Shown: positions 1 to 6,084 of the stretch, piece after piece
Position numbering within the stretch: position 1 is the first letter of the stretch
Layout of the letters: each line of letters begins with the position of its first letter
Assembly: GCA_047920935.1 (NCBI GenBank)
Contig: JBLRXD010000174.1
Location: 1-9,330 of the forward strand
DNA length: 9,330 nucleotides
Direction: 5' to 3'
Source of the DNA: UBA7803 sp047920935
GTDB lineage: Bacteria; Pseudomonadota; Gammaproteobacteria; Pseudomonadales; Azotimanducaceae
Program-made: the position numbers and the translations under genes
Notes under the pieces: model-generated
The model's input: only the letters and a program-made list of their open reading frames with translations
Told to the model about the DNA's origin: nothing
Databases searched by the model: none

Positions 1-1
1 C

Positions 2-1453
2 TTTCTCGACGTCAGCCCGGCAGAGGACGACGACAACTTCGGCATCGAGGTCATCGAGGACACCTCTCCGCTGGCGACGGGCCTGCGCCTGGCGCCGGAA
101 ATCTTCCGCGCCTACGACATCCGCGGCCTGGTCGGCGAGACCCTTACCGAGGACGTGGTTTACTGGATCGGCCGAGCCTTCGCCGCCGAAGCTCTGGATC
201 AGCAGCAGCCCCGGGTCGCGCTCGGCCGTGACGGCCGCCATTCGAGTGCGCCCCTGCGCGATGCGCTCATTCGTGGGCTGACGGAGGGAGGGCTCGACGT
301 GTTCGATGTGGGGCAGGTGCCCACCCCGGTGCTGTACTTCGCCACCTTCGCGCTCGATATCGGCACCGGGATCATGCTCACCGGCTCCCATAACCCGCCG
401 GAATACAACGGCCTGAAAATGGTCATCGGCGGCGAGACGCTGGCCGAAACGCGCATCCAGGAACTGCGCGCGCGCATTGAGGAGAACCGCCTGTCCAACG
501 GCGATGGGGAGGTGGAGCAGGTAGATGTGGCCGAGCAATATCTGAGCGAGATCGTCGCCGATGTGGTGGTGGCTCAGCCCCTGAAGGTGGTGGTCGATTG
601 CGGCAACGGCGTCGCCGGCCGGCTCGCACCGGAGCTGATATCCCAGCTCGGCTGCGAGGTGGTGCCGTTGTACTGCGACATCGACGGTGACTTTCCGAAT
701 CATCATCCGGATCCGGCGGAGCCGGAAAACCTGCAGGATCTCATCACGGTCGTGGCCGCAGAGCAGGCCGATCTGGGCCTGGCTTTCGATGGCGACGGCG
801 ACCGCATCGGCGTAGTAACCGGCAGCGGCAAGATCATCTGGCCCGACAAGCTGATGATGCTCTACGCTCAGGACATCGTCGGCCGCAACCCGGGCGCCGA
901 CATCATCTACGACGTCAAGTGCAGCCGCCACCTCAACGCGCTCATCAGCGACCTGGGGGGGCGGCCCATCATGTGGAAGACGGGCCACGCCCACATGAAG
1001 GCGAAGCTAAAGGAAACCGGCGCGCTGCTTGCCGGCGAGTTCAGCGGCCATGTGTGCTTCGGCGAACGCTGGTACGGGTTCGATGATGCCCTGTACGCAG
1101 CCGCGCGGCTGCTGGAAATCCTCGGCGGCTGCGACGACAGCGCGGATCAGCTGTTCGCTCAGTTCCCGGTGACGTTCAGCACACCGGAGCTCAAAATCCA
1201 CACCAGCGAGCAGGGGAAATTCGCGACCATGGAGCGCCTGGCCGCGGCCGGCGACTTCGGCGGCGGCACCGTGACCGCCATCGACGGGCTACGGGTGGAC
1301 TACCCGGAAGGGTGGGGCCTGGTCCGCGCCTCCAACACCGGCCCGGTGCTCACGCTGCGGTTCGAGGCCGACAGCGAGGAGGCGCTCGAGCAGCTTCAGA
1401 GGCTGTTCGAACAACAGCTGGCAGCCGTCGACCCACAACTGCGATTCAGGTAG
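2..1453 (+). CDS. algC: Phosphomannomutase/phosphoglucomutase, C-terminal part, 5' end outside window
   Basis: Interconverts mannose-6-P/mannose-1-P and glucose-6-P/glucose-1-P through a phosphoserine enzyme, in the cytoplasm, feeding alginate, LPS and other polysaccharide synthesis. The catalytic region begins at IFRAYDIRG (about 107-133). Seen motifs: phosphoserine loop TGSHNP (380-397, Ser codon 386-388), Mg-binding loop DGDGDR (788-805), sugar-binding GEFSGH (1034-1051), and phosphate-binding RASNTGP (1325-1345). All four domains of the alpha-D-phosphohexomutase family are present. The frame is open from base 2, with no ATG, GTG or TTG before the catalytic domain, and carries an acidic linker (AEDDD...). 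The true start is therefore upstream; the GTG at 155 lies after conserved domain-1 residues and cannot be the start. Long AlgC forms with an N-terminal membrane region are known in Pseudomonas, and this looks like one, though the extension itself is not visible. argB follows after 4 nt. Confidence 0.93.
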   Translation, partial: FLDVSPAEDDDNFGIEVIEDTSPLATGLRLAPEIFRAYDIRGLVGETLTEDVVYWIGRAFAAEALDQQQPRVALGRDGRHSSAPLRDALIRGLTEGGLDVFDVGQVPTPVLYFATFALDIGTGIMLTGSHNPPEYNGLKMVIGGETLAETRIQELRARIEENRLSNGDGEVEQVDVAEQYLSEIVADVVVAQPLKVVVDCGNGVAGRLAPELISQLGCEVVPLYCDIDGDFPNHHPDPAEPENLQDLITVVAAEQADLGLAFDGDGDRIGVVTGSGKIIWPDKLMMLYAQDIVGRNPGADIIYDVKCSRHLNALISDLGGRPIMWKTGHAHMKAKLKETGALLAGEFSGHVCFGERWYGFDDALYAAARLLEILGGCDDSADQLFAQFPVTFSTPELKIHTSEQGKFATMERLAAAGDFGGGTVTAIDGLRVDYPEGWGLVRASNTGPVLTLRFEADSEEALEQLQRLFEQQLAAVDPQLRFR

Positions 1454-1457
1454 ACAC

Positions 1458-2381
1458 ATGCAGATATCCGATAAGCAGGCACGCAACATCGCCAGCGTGC
1501 TGACTGAGGCATTGCCGTACATTCAGCGCTATCACGGCACGACGTTGGTGATCAAATACGGCGGCAACGCCATGGTGGACGAGAACCTTCAGAACACCTT
1601 CGCCCGCGACATCGTGCTGCTGAAGCTGGTGGGCATGAACCCGGTGGTGGTGCACGGTGGGGGGCCGCAGATCGGCGACCTGCTGAAGCGTCTGAACATC
1701 CCGAGCCGGTTCGTCGACGGTCTGCGGGTCACCGACTCCCAGACCATGGACGTGGTGGAGATGGTGCTGGGCGGCCTGGTGAACCAGGAGATCGTCTCCC
1801 TCATCAACAATCACGGCGGCCCGGCGGTGGGTATCACCGGTAAGGACGGCAATCTGATCCGCGCCCGCAAGCTGACGCTGACGCGGCCCAATGCCGCCCT
1901 GGCGGCGCCGGAGATCATCGACATCGGTCATGTGGGCGAGGTGTCGAGCGTCAACGTCGGCATCATCACCTCGCTGACCCGCGACCATTTCATCCCAGTG
2001 ATCGCCCCCATCGGCGTGGGCGAGCGGGGCGAGTCCTACAACATCAACGCCGATCTGGTGGCCGGTCGACTTGCCCAGGCGCTGAAAGCCGAGAAGCTCA
2101 TCCTGCTCACCAACAGACCCGGGGTGCTGGACGCTCAGGGACAGACGCTGACCGCCCTGTCGGCCAGTCAGGTGGAGGCGCTGGTCAACGACGGCACCAT
2201 CAACGAGGGGATGCTGCCGAAGACCGACTGCGCTCTGGAGGCCCTGCGGGGCGGCGTCGGCAGCGTGCAGATCATCGACGGTACCGTCCCCCACTCGCTG
2301 CTGCTCGAAGTCTTCACCGACGCCGGCATCGGCACCAAAATCACCCTGGAGCGGGAGCCCCACGACCATGATGAAAACTAG
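1458..2381 (+). CDS. argB: Acetylglutamate kinase (arginine-sensitive type)
   Basis: Phosphorylates N-acetyl-L-glutamate with ATP, the second step of arginine synthesis; cytoplasmic amino-acid kinase fold. Seen: catalytic Lys33 in VIKYGGNAM, the glycine loop VVHGGGPQIG (64-73), YNINAD (194-199) and GMLPK (251-255) with Lys255. At 307 aa it is longer than the ~258-aa E. coli enzyme because of an N-terminal helix (ALPYIQRYHG, 18-27). That helix is typical of the hexameric arginine-inhibited enzymes of Pseudomonas, so feedback inhibition by arginine is inferred. Oddities: the usual YGGMLPKIRCAL reads NEGMLPKTDCAL, and the C-terminus has a His/Asp/Glu-rich tail (EREPHDHDEN). The ATG is 4 nt after the algC stop, with AGG at 1448-1450 inside the algC end as likely ribosome binding site, implying coupling to algC. 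Confidence 0.95.
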   Translation: MQISDKQARNIASVLTEALPYIQRYHGTTLVIKYGGNAMVDENLQNTFARDIVLLKLVGMNPVVVHGGGPQIGDLLKRLNIPSRFVDGLRVTDSQTMDVVEMVLGGLVNQEIVSLINNHGGPAVGITGKDGNLIRARKLTLTRPNAALAAPEIIDIGHVGEVSSVNVGIITSLTRDHFIPVIAPIGVGERGESYNINADLVAGRLAQALKAEKLILLTNRPGVLDAQGQTLTALSASQVEALVNDGTINEGMLPKTDCALEALRGGVGSVQIIDGTVPHSLLLEVFTDAGIGTKITLEREPHDHDEN

Positions 2382-2422
2382 CAGGGCCAGAGCCAGCGGC
2401 CCGGGCCAGGCGCGGGTGACGC

Positions 2423-3007
2423 ATGGGAACTAAGGGTAATCGGCGTCAGGAAATCCTGCAGGCGTTGGCTCTGATGCTGGAAACCCACCCGGGCACCCGC
2501 ATCACCACCGCCGCCCTGGCAGGGCAGGTGGGGGTGTCCGAGGCTGCGTTGTATCGGCACTTCCCCAGCAAGGCGAAGATGCTGGAGGGCCTGATCGAAT
2601 TCATCGAAGAGAGCCTGTTCAGCCGCATCGGCCGAATCCTTTCGGAAGAGCCCACGGCGCAGCGCCGCTGCGGCATGATCCTGTGGCTGCTGCTGTCGTT
2701 CGCGGAACGCAATCCTGGCATGGCGCGGCTGCTGGTGGGGGACGCCCTGCTGGGCGAAACGGAGCGGCTGCGAAATCGCGTCCGCCAGCTGTTCGACCGC
2801 CTCGAGACCCAGCTGCGGCTGGTGTTGCGGGAGTGGGCGGTGACCCGGGTGCCGGGCCCAGAGCTCGGCAGCACCGCCGCCGCCAACCTGTTGCTGTCGG
2901 CGTCGGAAGGGCGCATCAATCAATTCGTTCGCAGCGAGTTTCGCTCGGTACCCACCGCGGGCTGGGAGGAGCAGTGGACGGCGCTGGAGCGGGCGGTTTT
3001 CCGCTGA
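2423..3007 (+). CDS. slmA: Nucleoid occlusion factor SlmA (TetR family)
   Basis: TetR-family DNA-binding protein that binds specific chromosomal sites and, when bound, blocks FtsZ assembly over the nucleoid. It acts on cell division rather than as a classical repressor. The 194 aa match the family length (E. coli 198). The N-terminal helix-turn-helix is at about residues 28-49, with GVSEAALYRHFPSK (37-50) nearly identical to E. coli SlmA, followed by LIEFIEESL (57-65). Other family segments are FAERNPGMARLL in the middle and FVRSEF (168-173) near the C-terminus. The ATG at 2423 is the first start after an in-frame TGA at 2417; the ribosome binding site is weak (AGG at 2408-2410). It follows argB by 41 nt on the same strand with no obvious promoter, so co-transcription with argB is likely. 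I saw no SlmA-binding palindrome (GTGAGTACTCAC-like) in the window. Confidence 0.93.
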   Translation: MGTKGNRRQEILQALALMLETHPGTRITTAALAGQVGVSEAALYRHFPSKAKMLEGLIEFIEESLFSRIGRILSEEPTAQRRCGMILWLLLSFAERNPGMARLLVGDALLGETERLRNRVRQLFDRLETQLRLVLREWAVTRVPGPELGSTAAANLLLSASEGRINQFVRSEFRSVPTAGWEEQWTALERAVFR

Positions 3008-3011
3008 CGTC

Positions 3012-3058
3012 CGGCGCGCCCTCCTGAGAAGCCTGAAGCGCCCCCGCTCAGCGCGCCG
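3012..3058. terminator. Possible bidirectional hairpin between convergent slmA and the DUF4124-like gene
   Basis: CGGCGCGC at 3012-3019 is exactly inverted as GCGCGCCG at 3051-3058. Inside it, TGAG (3025-3028) pairs with CTCA (3047-3050) after a 5-nt bulge on the left side. This gives an interrupted G+C-rich stem with a loop of about 18 nt between converging genes. The right arm overlaps the stop codon and last codons of the minus-strand gene. There is no T-run on either side, so intrinsic termination is uncertain; the hairpin might only protect 3' ends. Confidence 0.3.
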
Positions 3059-3686
3059 ATTCGGCCTGCGACAGCGCCTCGAACTCGGGCTCCGGACACT
3101 GCCCGTCACGGAAACGCGCCAGCTCACGGTGAAAGCGCCGCTCAGCCTGCTCCCGCTCGTGCTGCCGCTGCTCCAGTTGGCCGTGCAGGCTTGCCAGCTG
3201 AGCGTGACGCCGCTCGATGGCGCTGACGAGGTCGGTGGTAACCGGCTGGCCGGAACGCTCGGCATTCGCGGCCTGGACCTGCAGCCGCTCGAGCTCGAGC
3301 TCCGCCTGCCGCTGATCGGCCTCGATCTGGGCTGCACTCTTGGTCAACGCATCCAGGGATACCTCGCGAGCGCGGTGGATATCGCGCTCGGCGCTGTACA
3401 GCGTGTAGATGCGCTGCAGCTCCACCCGGCAGGCCGCCAGCGCCTGTTGCTGGCGCTGCTGTAGCGCCAGGTCTTCCGCGGACAGCTGCGGCGCGATCAC
3501 CTCGACCTTGCCTGTGCTCAGATTCACCCGCTCGTAGCCATGCTTCGCCTGGCCTGGCGGCAGCGTGTAAGAGAACACCCGAGCCCCCTGAGGGTCGGTG
3601 TACTTGTACATGACCGTGGCCGCGGTCGCTGCAAACGAGGCGCATAGCAGTAGGGCGGCGGCGCTGACGATGGTGGCAATCTTCAT
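3048..3686 (-). CDS. Secreted coiled-coil protein with DUF4124-like N-terminus, function unknown
   Basis: Not a protein of known function. Visible parts of the 212 aa: a Sec signal peptide (residues 1-23, MKIATIVSAAALLLC... ending ATAA before TVMYKY); a short segment resembling DUF4124 domains (26-64, YKYTDPQGARVFSYTLPP); and a long Glu/Gln/Arg/Ala-rich helical region (about 66-193) broken near SGQPVT (145-150), which predicts an antiparallel coiled-coil hairpin. The mature protein has two cysteines, Cys86 and Cys197, one near the start of helix 1 and one after helix 2, suggesting a disulfide across the open end. The signal-peptide Cys lacks a lipobox. Likely periplasmic. The start at 3686 has GAGAG 4 nt upstream on the minus strand. 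It lies 16 nt after pyrE in the same direction, so it is probably the third gene of the rph-pyrE operon. Why an envelope protein sits there is not evident. Confidence 0.82.
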   Translation of the reverse strand: MKIATIVSAAALLLCASFAATAATVMYKYTDPQGARVFSYTLPPGQAKHGYERVNLSTGKVEVIAPQLSAEDLALQQRQQQALAACRVELQRIYTLYSAERDIHRAREVSLDALTKSAAQIEADQRQAELELERLQVQAANAERSGQPVTTDLVSAIERRHAQLASLHGQLEQRQHEREQAERRFHRELARFRDGQCPEPEFEALSQAESAR

Positions 3687-3702
3687 GGTGCTCTCGGGGC
3701 CC

Positions 3703-4371
3703 CTAGGCGCGGGCGCAGTAGGCCTCCTGGTAAGCCTTGATGCGAATGTTCAGGTCGTGTTGATGTTTTCCCGTGGCAGCTTCTGCGTCAAGGTACCCGA
3801 TCACATCCTGAAGCGTGAGCAGGCTGATGACCGGCACCCCAAGCTCCGCGGCCAGCGCCGTCACCGCCGTGGTGCCGGCGTCGTTCAGTTCCTGCCGGTC
3901 GAGGGCAATCACCACTCCCGCCAGGGTGCCGCCGGCCTGACCGATCAACCCGACGGCTTCGCGAACGGCGGTGCCGGCGGTAAGCACATCGTCCACCAGC
4001 AGCACTCGGCCCGCCACGTCGCCGCCGACGAAGGCGCCGCCTTCGCCGTGCGCCTTGGCCTCCTTGCGGTTGAAGGCCCAGGCGACATCCCGGCCCTGCC
4101 GCGCCAGCGCCTCGGCGGTGGTCACGGCGATGGGAATGCCCTTGTACGCCGGCCCGAACACCACGTCGAAATCCAGGTTCGCGGCGAGGATGCGGGCGGC
4201 GTAGGCCTGCGCCAGGCTCTGGATCGCAGCGCCGGTGCACAGCGCCCCCAGATTGAAGAAATAGGGGCTGCTGCGACCGGATTTGAGGGTGAAGTCACCG
4301 AATCGCAGCACCCCGGCGTCGACCAGAAGTTGCACCAGCGGTGCCGTGCCCGGGCTGGCATCTGTCGTCAT
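3703..4371 (-). CDS. pyrE: Orotate phosphoribosyltransferase
   Basis: Converts orotate plus PRPP to orotidine 5'-monophosphate and pyrophosphate, the fifth step of de novo UMP synthesis; a cytoplasmic dimer. The 222 aa (E. coli 213) show FTLKSGRSSPYFFN (27-40), GPAYKGIP (73-80), the mobile catalytic loop NRKEAKAHGEGG (101-112), and the PRPP-binding signature LLVDDVLTAGTA (124-135), with paired Asp127/Asp128. The start at 4371 is supported by a perfect AGGAGG (minus strand, 4382-4377) with 5-nt spacing. That ribosome binding site overlaps the rph stop codon (4383-4381), so translation should be coupled to rph. The 9-nt rph-pyrE gap contains no attenuator hairpin or T-run of the kind that controls E. 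coli pyrE. Confidence 0.96.
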   Translation of the reverse strand: MTTDASPGTAPLVQLLVDAGVLRFGDFTLKSGRSSPYFFNLGALCTGAAIQSLAQAYAARILAANLDFDVVFGPAYKGIPIAVTTAEALARQGRDVAWAFNRKEAKAHGEGGAFVGGDVAGRVLLVDDVLTAGTAVREAVGLIGQAGGTLAGVVIALDRQELNDAGTTAVTALAAELGVPVISLLTLQDVIGYLDAEAATGKHQHDLNIRIKAYQEAYCARA

Positions 4372-4376
4372 GCTCG

Positions 4377-4382
4377 CCTCCT
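4377..4382 (-). promoter_or_regulatory. Consensus ribosome binding site of pyrE overlapping the rph stop codon
   Basis: Plus-strand CCTCCT reads AGGAGG on the coding strand, 5 nt before the pyrE ATG. It shares bases with the rph TAG (4383-4381). It is the strongest ribosome binding site seen in the window and fixes the pyrE start. Confidence 0.85.
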
Positions 4383-5097
4383 ATCCTTGCTGCGCCAGGG
4401 CCGCTCGCTGCGCCGCGAACAGAGCTTCGCTGCCCTGGCGCGCCAACGCCAGCATGTCGGCGAGCTGCGCATCGTCGAACGGCGCGGTTTCTGCCGTGCC
4501 CTGGATCTCGATGAACCCGCCGGACTCCACCCGCACCACGTTCATATCGGTCTCCGCCGACGAGTCTTCCGGATAGTCCAGATCCAGTACCGCAACGCCT
4601 TTGTATACGCCCACCGACACCGATGCCACCAACTCCCGCAGCGCGCTCTTGACGCCCACCCGGGCCAGAGCGTCGGCCAGCGCCACGCAGCCGCCAGTGA
4701 TGGAGGCCGTGCGGGTGCCACCGTCGGCCTGGATCACGTCGCAGTCGATGCGCACCGTACGCTCGCCCAGCGCCTTCATATCCACGGCCGCCCGCAACGA
4801 GCGCCCGATCAGGCGTTGGATCTCCATCGTCCGCCCGCCCTGCTTGCCCCGGGCCGCTTCACGATCGGAGCGGGTATGGGTAGCGCCGGGCAACATGCCG
4901 TACTCGGCAGTGATCCAGCCGACCCCTTTGCCGCGCAGGAACGATGGCACCGAGCCGTCGACGCTGGCGGTGCAGATCACCTTGGTGTCGCCGAACTCCA
5001 CCAGCACCGAGCCTGCGGCATGTTTGGTGAAGTCGCGGGTGAACCGCACCTGGCGCATCTCCGCCGGGCTGCGCCCGCTGGGCCGTGTTACCGTCAT
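4381..5097 (-). CDS. rph: Ribonuclease PH
   Basis: Phosphorolytic 3'-to-5' exoribonuclease that trims the 3' ends of tRNA precursors and other RNAs, releasing nucleoside diphosphates; a hexameric ring of the PNPase/exosome superfamily. The 238 aa are full length, in contrast to the frameshifted rph of E. coli K-12. Seen: SGRSPAEMR (7-15), GWITAEYGMLPGAT (60-73), GGRTMEIQRLIGRSLR (87-102), phosphate-site QADGGTRTASITG (123-135), and the acidic metal-site segment DYPEDSSAETDMN (176-188) with Asp180 and Asp186. First gene of a minus-strand operon with pyrE 9 nt downstream. A TATAAT -10 box lies at 5134-5129, giving a predicted leader of about 25 nt. The ribosome binding site is weak (TGGA, 3 nt before the ATG). 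Confidence 0.96.
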   Translation of the reverse strand: MTVTRPSGRSPAEMRQVRFTRDFTKHAAGSVLVEFGDTKVICTASVDGSVPSFLRGKGVGWITAEYGMLPGATHTRSDREAARGKQGGRTMEIQRLIGRSLRAAVDMKALGERTVRIDCDVIQADGGTRTASITGGCVALADALARVGVKSALRELVASVSVGVYKGVAVLDLDYPEDSSAETDMNVVRVESGGFIEIQGTAETAPFDDAQLADMLALARQGSEALFAAQRAALAQQG

Positions 5098-5128
5098 AAA
5101 TCCAATGCTCTGTTACGGAGGTGCCCGC

Positions 5129-5134
5129 ATTATA
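5129..5134 (-). promoter_or_regulatory. -10 box of the rph-pyrE operon promoter
   Basis: Plus-strand ATTATA reads as a perfect TATAAT on the minus strand, about 32 nt before the rph ATG. At spacings of 16-18 nt the upstream hexamers are only GC alternations (5151-5158), so there is no recognisable -35. The spacer contains a run of nine G's on this strand. There is no TGn extended -10 motif. Confidence 0.6.
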
Positions 5135-5141
5135 GAGGCAG

Positions 5142-5150
5142 CCCCCCCCC
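5142..5150. repeat. Nine-base C homopolymer in the divergent promoter region
   Basis: Nine consecutive C's (plus strand) lie within the spacer upstream of the rph -10 box and upstream of the divergent yicC promoter. It stands out among the non-coding bases of the window. Such tracts can slip during replication and are also prone to sequencing error. Confidence 0.95.
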
Positions 5151-5156
5151 TGCGCG

Positions 5157-5185
5157 CGGACGACTGCCGCGTGAACGGGTAGAAT
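5157..5185 (+). promoter_or_regulatory. Probable promoter of yicC-gmk
   Basis: TAGAAT at 5180-5185 is one base from the -10 consensus. A 17-nt spacer places the -35 hexamer at CGGACG (5157-5162), matching only the GAC core of TTGACA. Predicted transcription start is near 5192, leaving a leader of about 26 nt before the yicC ATG. The -35 region abuts that of the divergent rph promoter. Confidence 0.5.
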
Positions 5186-5217
5186 TCCCAGCCAGATCGC
5201 GATGGACGCCGCCGCAG

Positions 5218-6084
5218 ATGACCCACAGCATGACCGCATTCGCCCGCGCGCAGCAGGAGGCAGATGGCCTGGTGCTCGTCTGGGAGCTGCGCAGCGTCAA
5301 TCACCGCTTCCTGGAGACCCAGGTTCGCTTGCCGGAGCCGCTGCGGAGCCTGGAACCGAGCTTGCGCGAGCTGGTCCGTCAGCATCTCAAGCGCGGCAAG
5401 GTCGACTGCACCCTGCGCGCCGACTCGGCGGGGGGGCCGGGGAAGGTAGAGCTCAATCGACCCTTGTTGCTGCAACTTCTCGCCATTCTTGAGCAGGTGC
5501 GCCGTGACGCGCCGGAAGTCGGCGCGCCTAACCCGATGGATCTGCTGCGCTGGCCCGGCATGCTCGGCGGCGCCATCGAGCTGGCCGCGGACGGTGTGGC
5601 GGAGGCGGCCGCCGATCTGTTCGAGGAGGCGCTGACCGAGCTCATCGCCCACCGGCAGCGCGAGGGCGCGCAGCTGCTCAGCACCATTACCACCCGCCTC
5701 GACGACATCGACCGCCTGGTGAACGAGATCAAACGCCAGACCGCATCGATTCCTCACCAGCTGCAACAGCGTCTGCAGCAACGGCTGAAAGAGCTGCGCA
5801 GCTCGTTGGATGAGGACCGGCTGGAACAGGAAGTGGCGCTGCTGGCGCAGCGGGCCGACGTTGCCGAGGAGCTGGACCGACTGGTGATCCACGTGGAGGA
5901 GATCCGCACCACGCTGCGCGGAGCCGGGCCCCACGGACGACGGTTGGATTTCCTCACCCAGGAACTGAATCGGGAAGCCAATACCCTGGGAGCCAAGGCA
6001 GTGCTGGCGCAGACGTCCCAGCGCGCGGTGGATCTCAAGGTGGTGATCGAGCAGATCCGCGAGCAGGTGCAGAACCTCGAATGA
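5218..6084 (+). CDS. yicC: YicC/YloC family endoribonuclease
   Basis: Member of the YicC/YloC family. E. coli YicC has been linked to small-RNA decay and shown to be an endoribonuclease forming a hexameric channel. The 288 aa are close to the E. coli length (287). The N-terminal YicC domain begins THSMTAFARA (2-11) and contains the family segment ELRSVNHRFLE (23-33). The C-terminal DUF1732 domain includes LDFLTQELNREANTLGAKA (243-261), with a helical Gln/Leu/Arg-rich region between. The ATG at 5218 matches the usual family start (M-x-x-SMT); the ATG at 5230 would remove conserved residues. The same frame is open far upstream, but that part is antisense to rph and pyrE and is not coding. Ribosome binding site weak. 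The stop overlaps the gmk start by 4 nt. Confidence 0.93.
   Translation: MTHSMTAFARAQQEADGLVLVWELRSVNHRFLETQVRLPEPLRSLEPSLRELVRQHLKRGKVDCTLRADSAGGPGKVELNRPLLLQLLAILEQVRRDAPEVGAPNPMDLLRWPGMLGGAIELAADGVAEAAADLFEEALTELIAHRQREGAQLLSTITTRLDDIDRLVNEIKRQTASIPHQLQQRLQQRLKELRSSLDEDRLEQEVALLAQRADVAEELDRLVIHVEEIRTTLRGAGPHGRRLDFLTQELNREANTLGAKAVLAQTSQRAVDLKVVIEQIREQVQNLE

Noticed and set aside
155..157. GTG as start of algC
   Set aside because: Conserved catalytic-domain residues (IFRAYDIRG, VGETLTEDV) lie upstream in the same frame, so the gene starts left of the window.
1446..2369. 307-codon minus-strand frame opposite argB
   Set aside because: Shadow of argB, which has all acetylglutamate kinase motifs; the antisense product is low-complexity His/Gln/Asp-rich.
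2378..3337. 319-codon minus-strand frame across slmA and the convergent gap
   Set aside because: Antisense to slmA and out of frame with the DUF4124-like gene; the translation is Arg/Ser/Pro-rich without motifs.
5117..5123. GGAGGTG, a ribosome-binding-like sequence on the plus strand upstream of yicC
   Set aside because: No usable start codon follows at a suitable distance before a stop, and it lies upstream of the predicted yicC promoter.
3598..5217. Upstream 1.6 kb of the yicC frame, open back to an ATG at 3598
   Set aside because: Antisense to rph and pyrE, with no family motif; the yicC family start is at 5218 downstream of a promoter.
5113..5934. 273-codon minus-strand frame opposite yicC
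   Set aside because: Antisense shadow of yicC and overlapping the divergent promoter region; Gln/Leu/Arg-rich with no recognisable domain.
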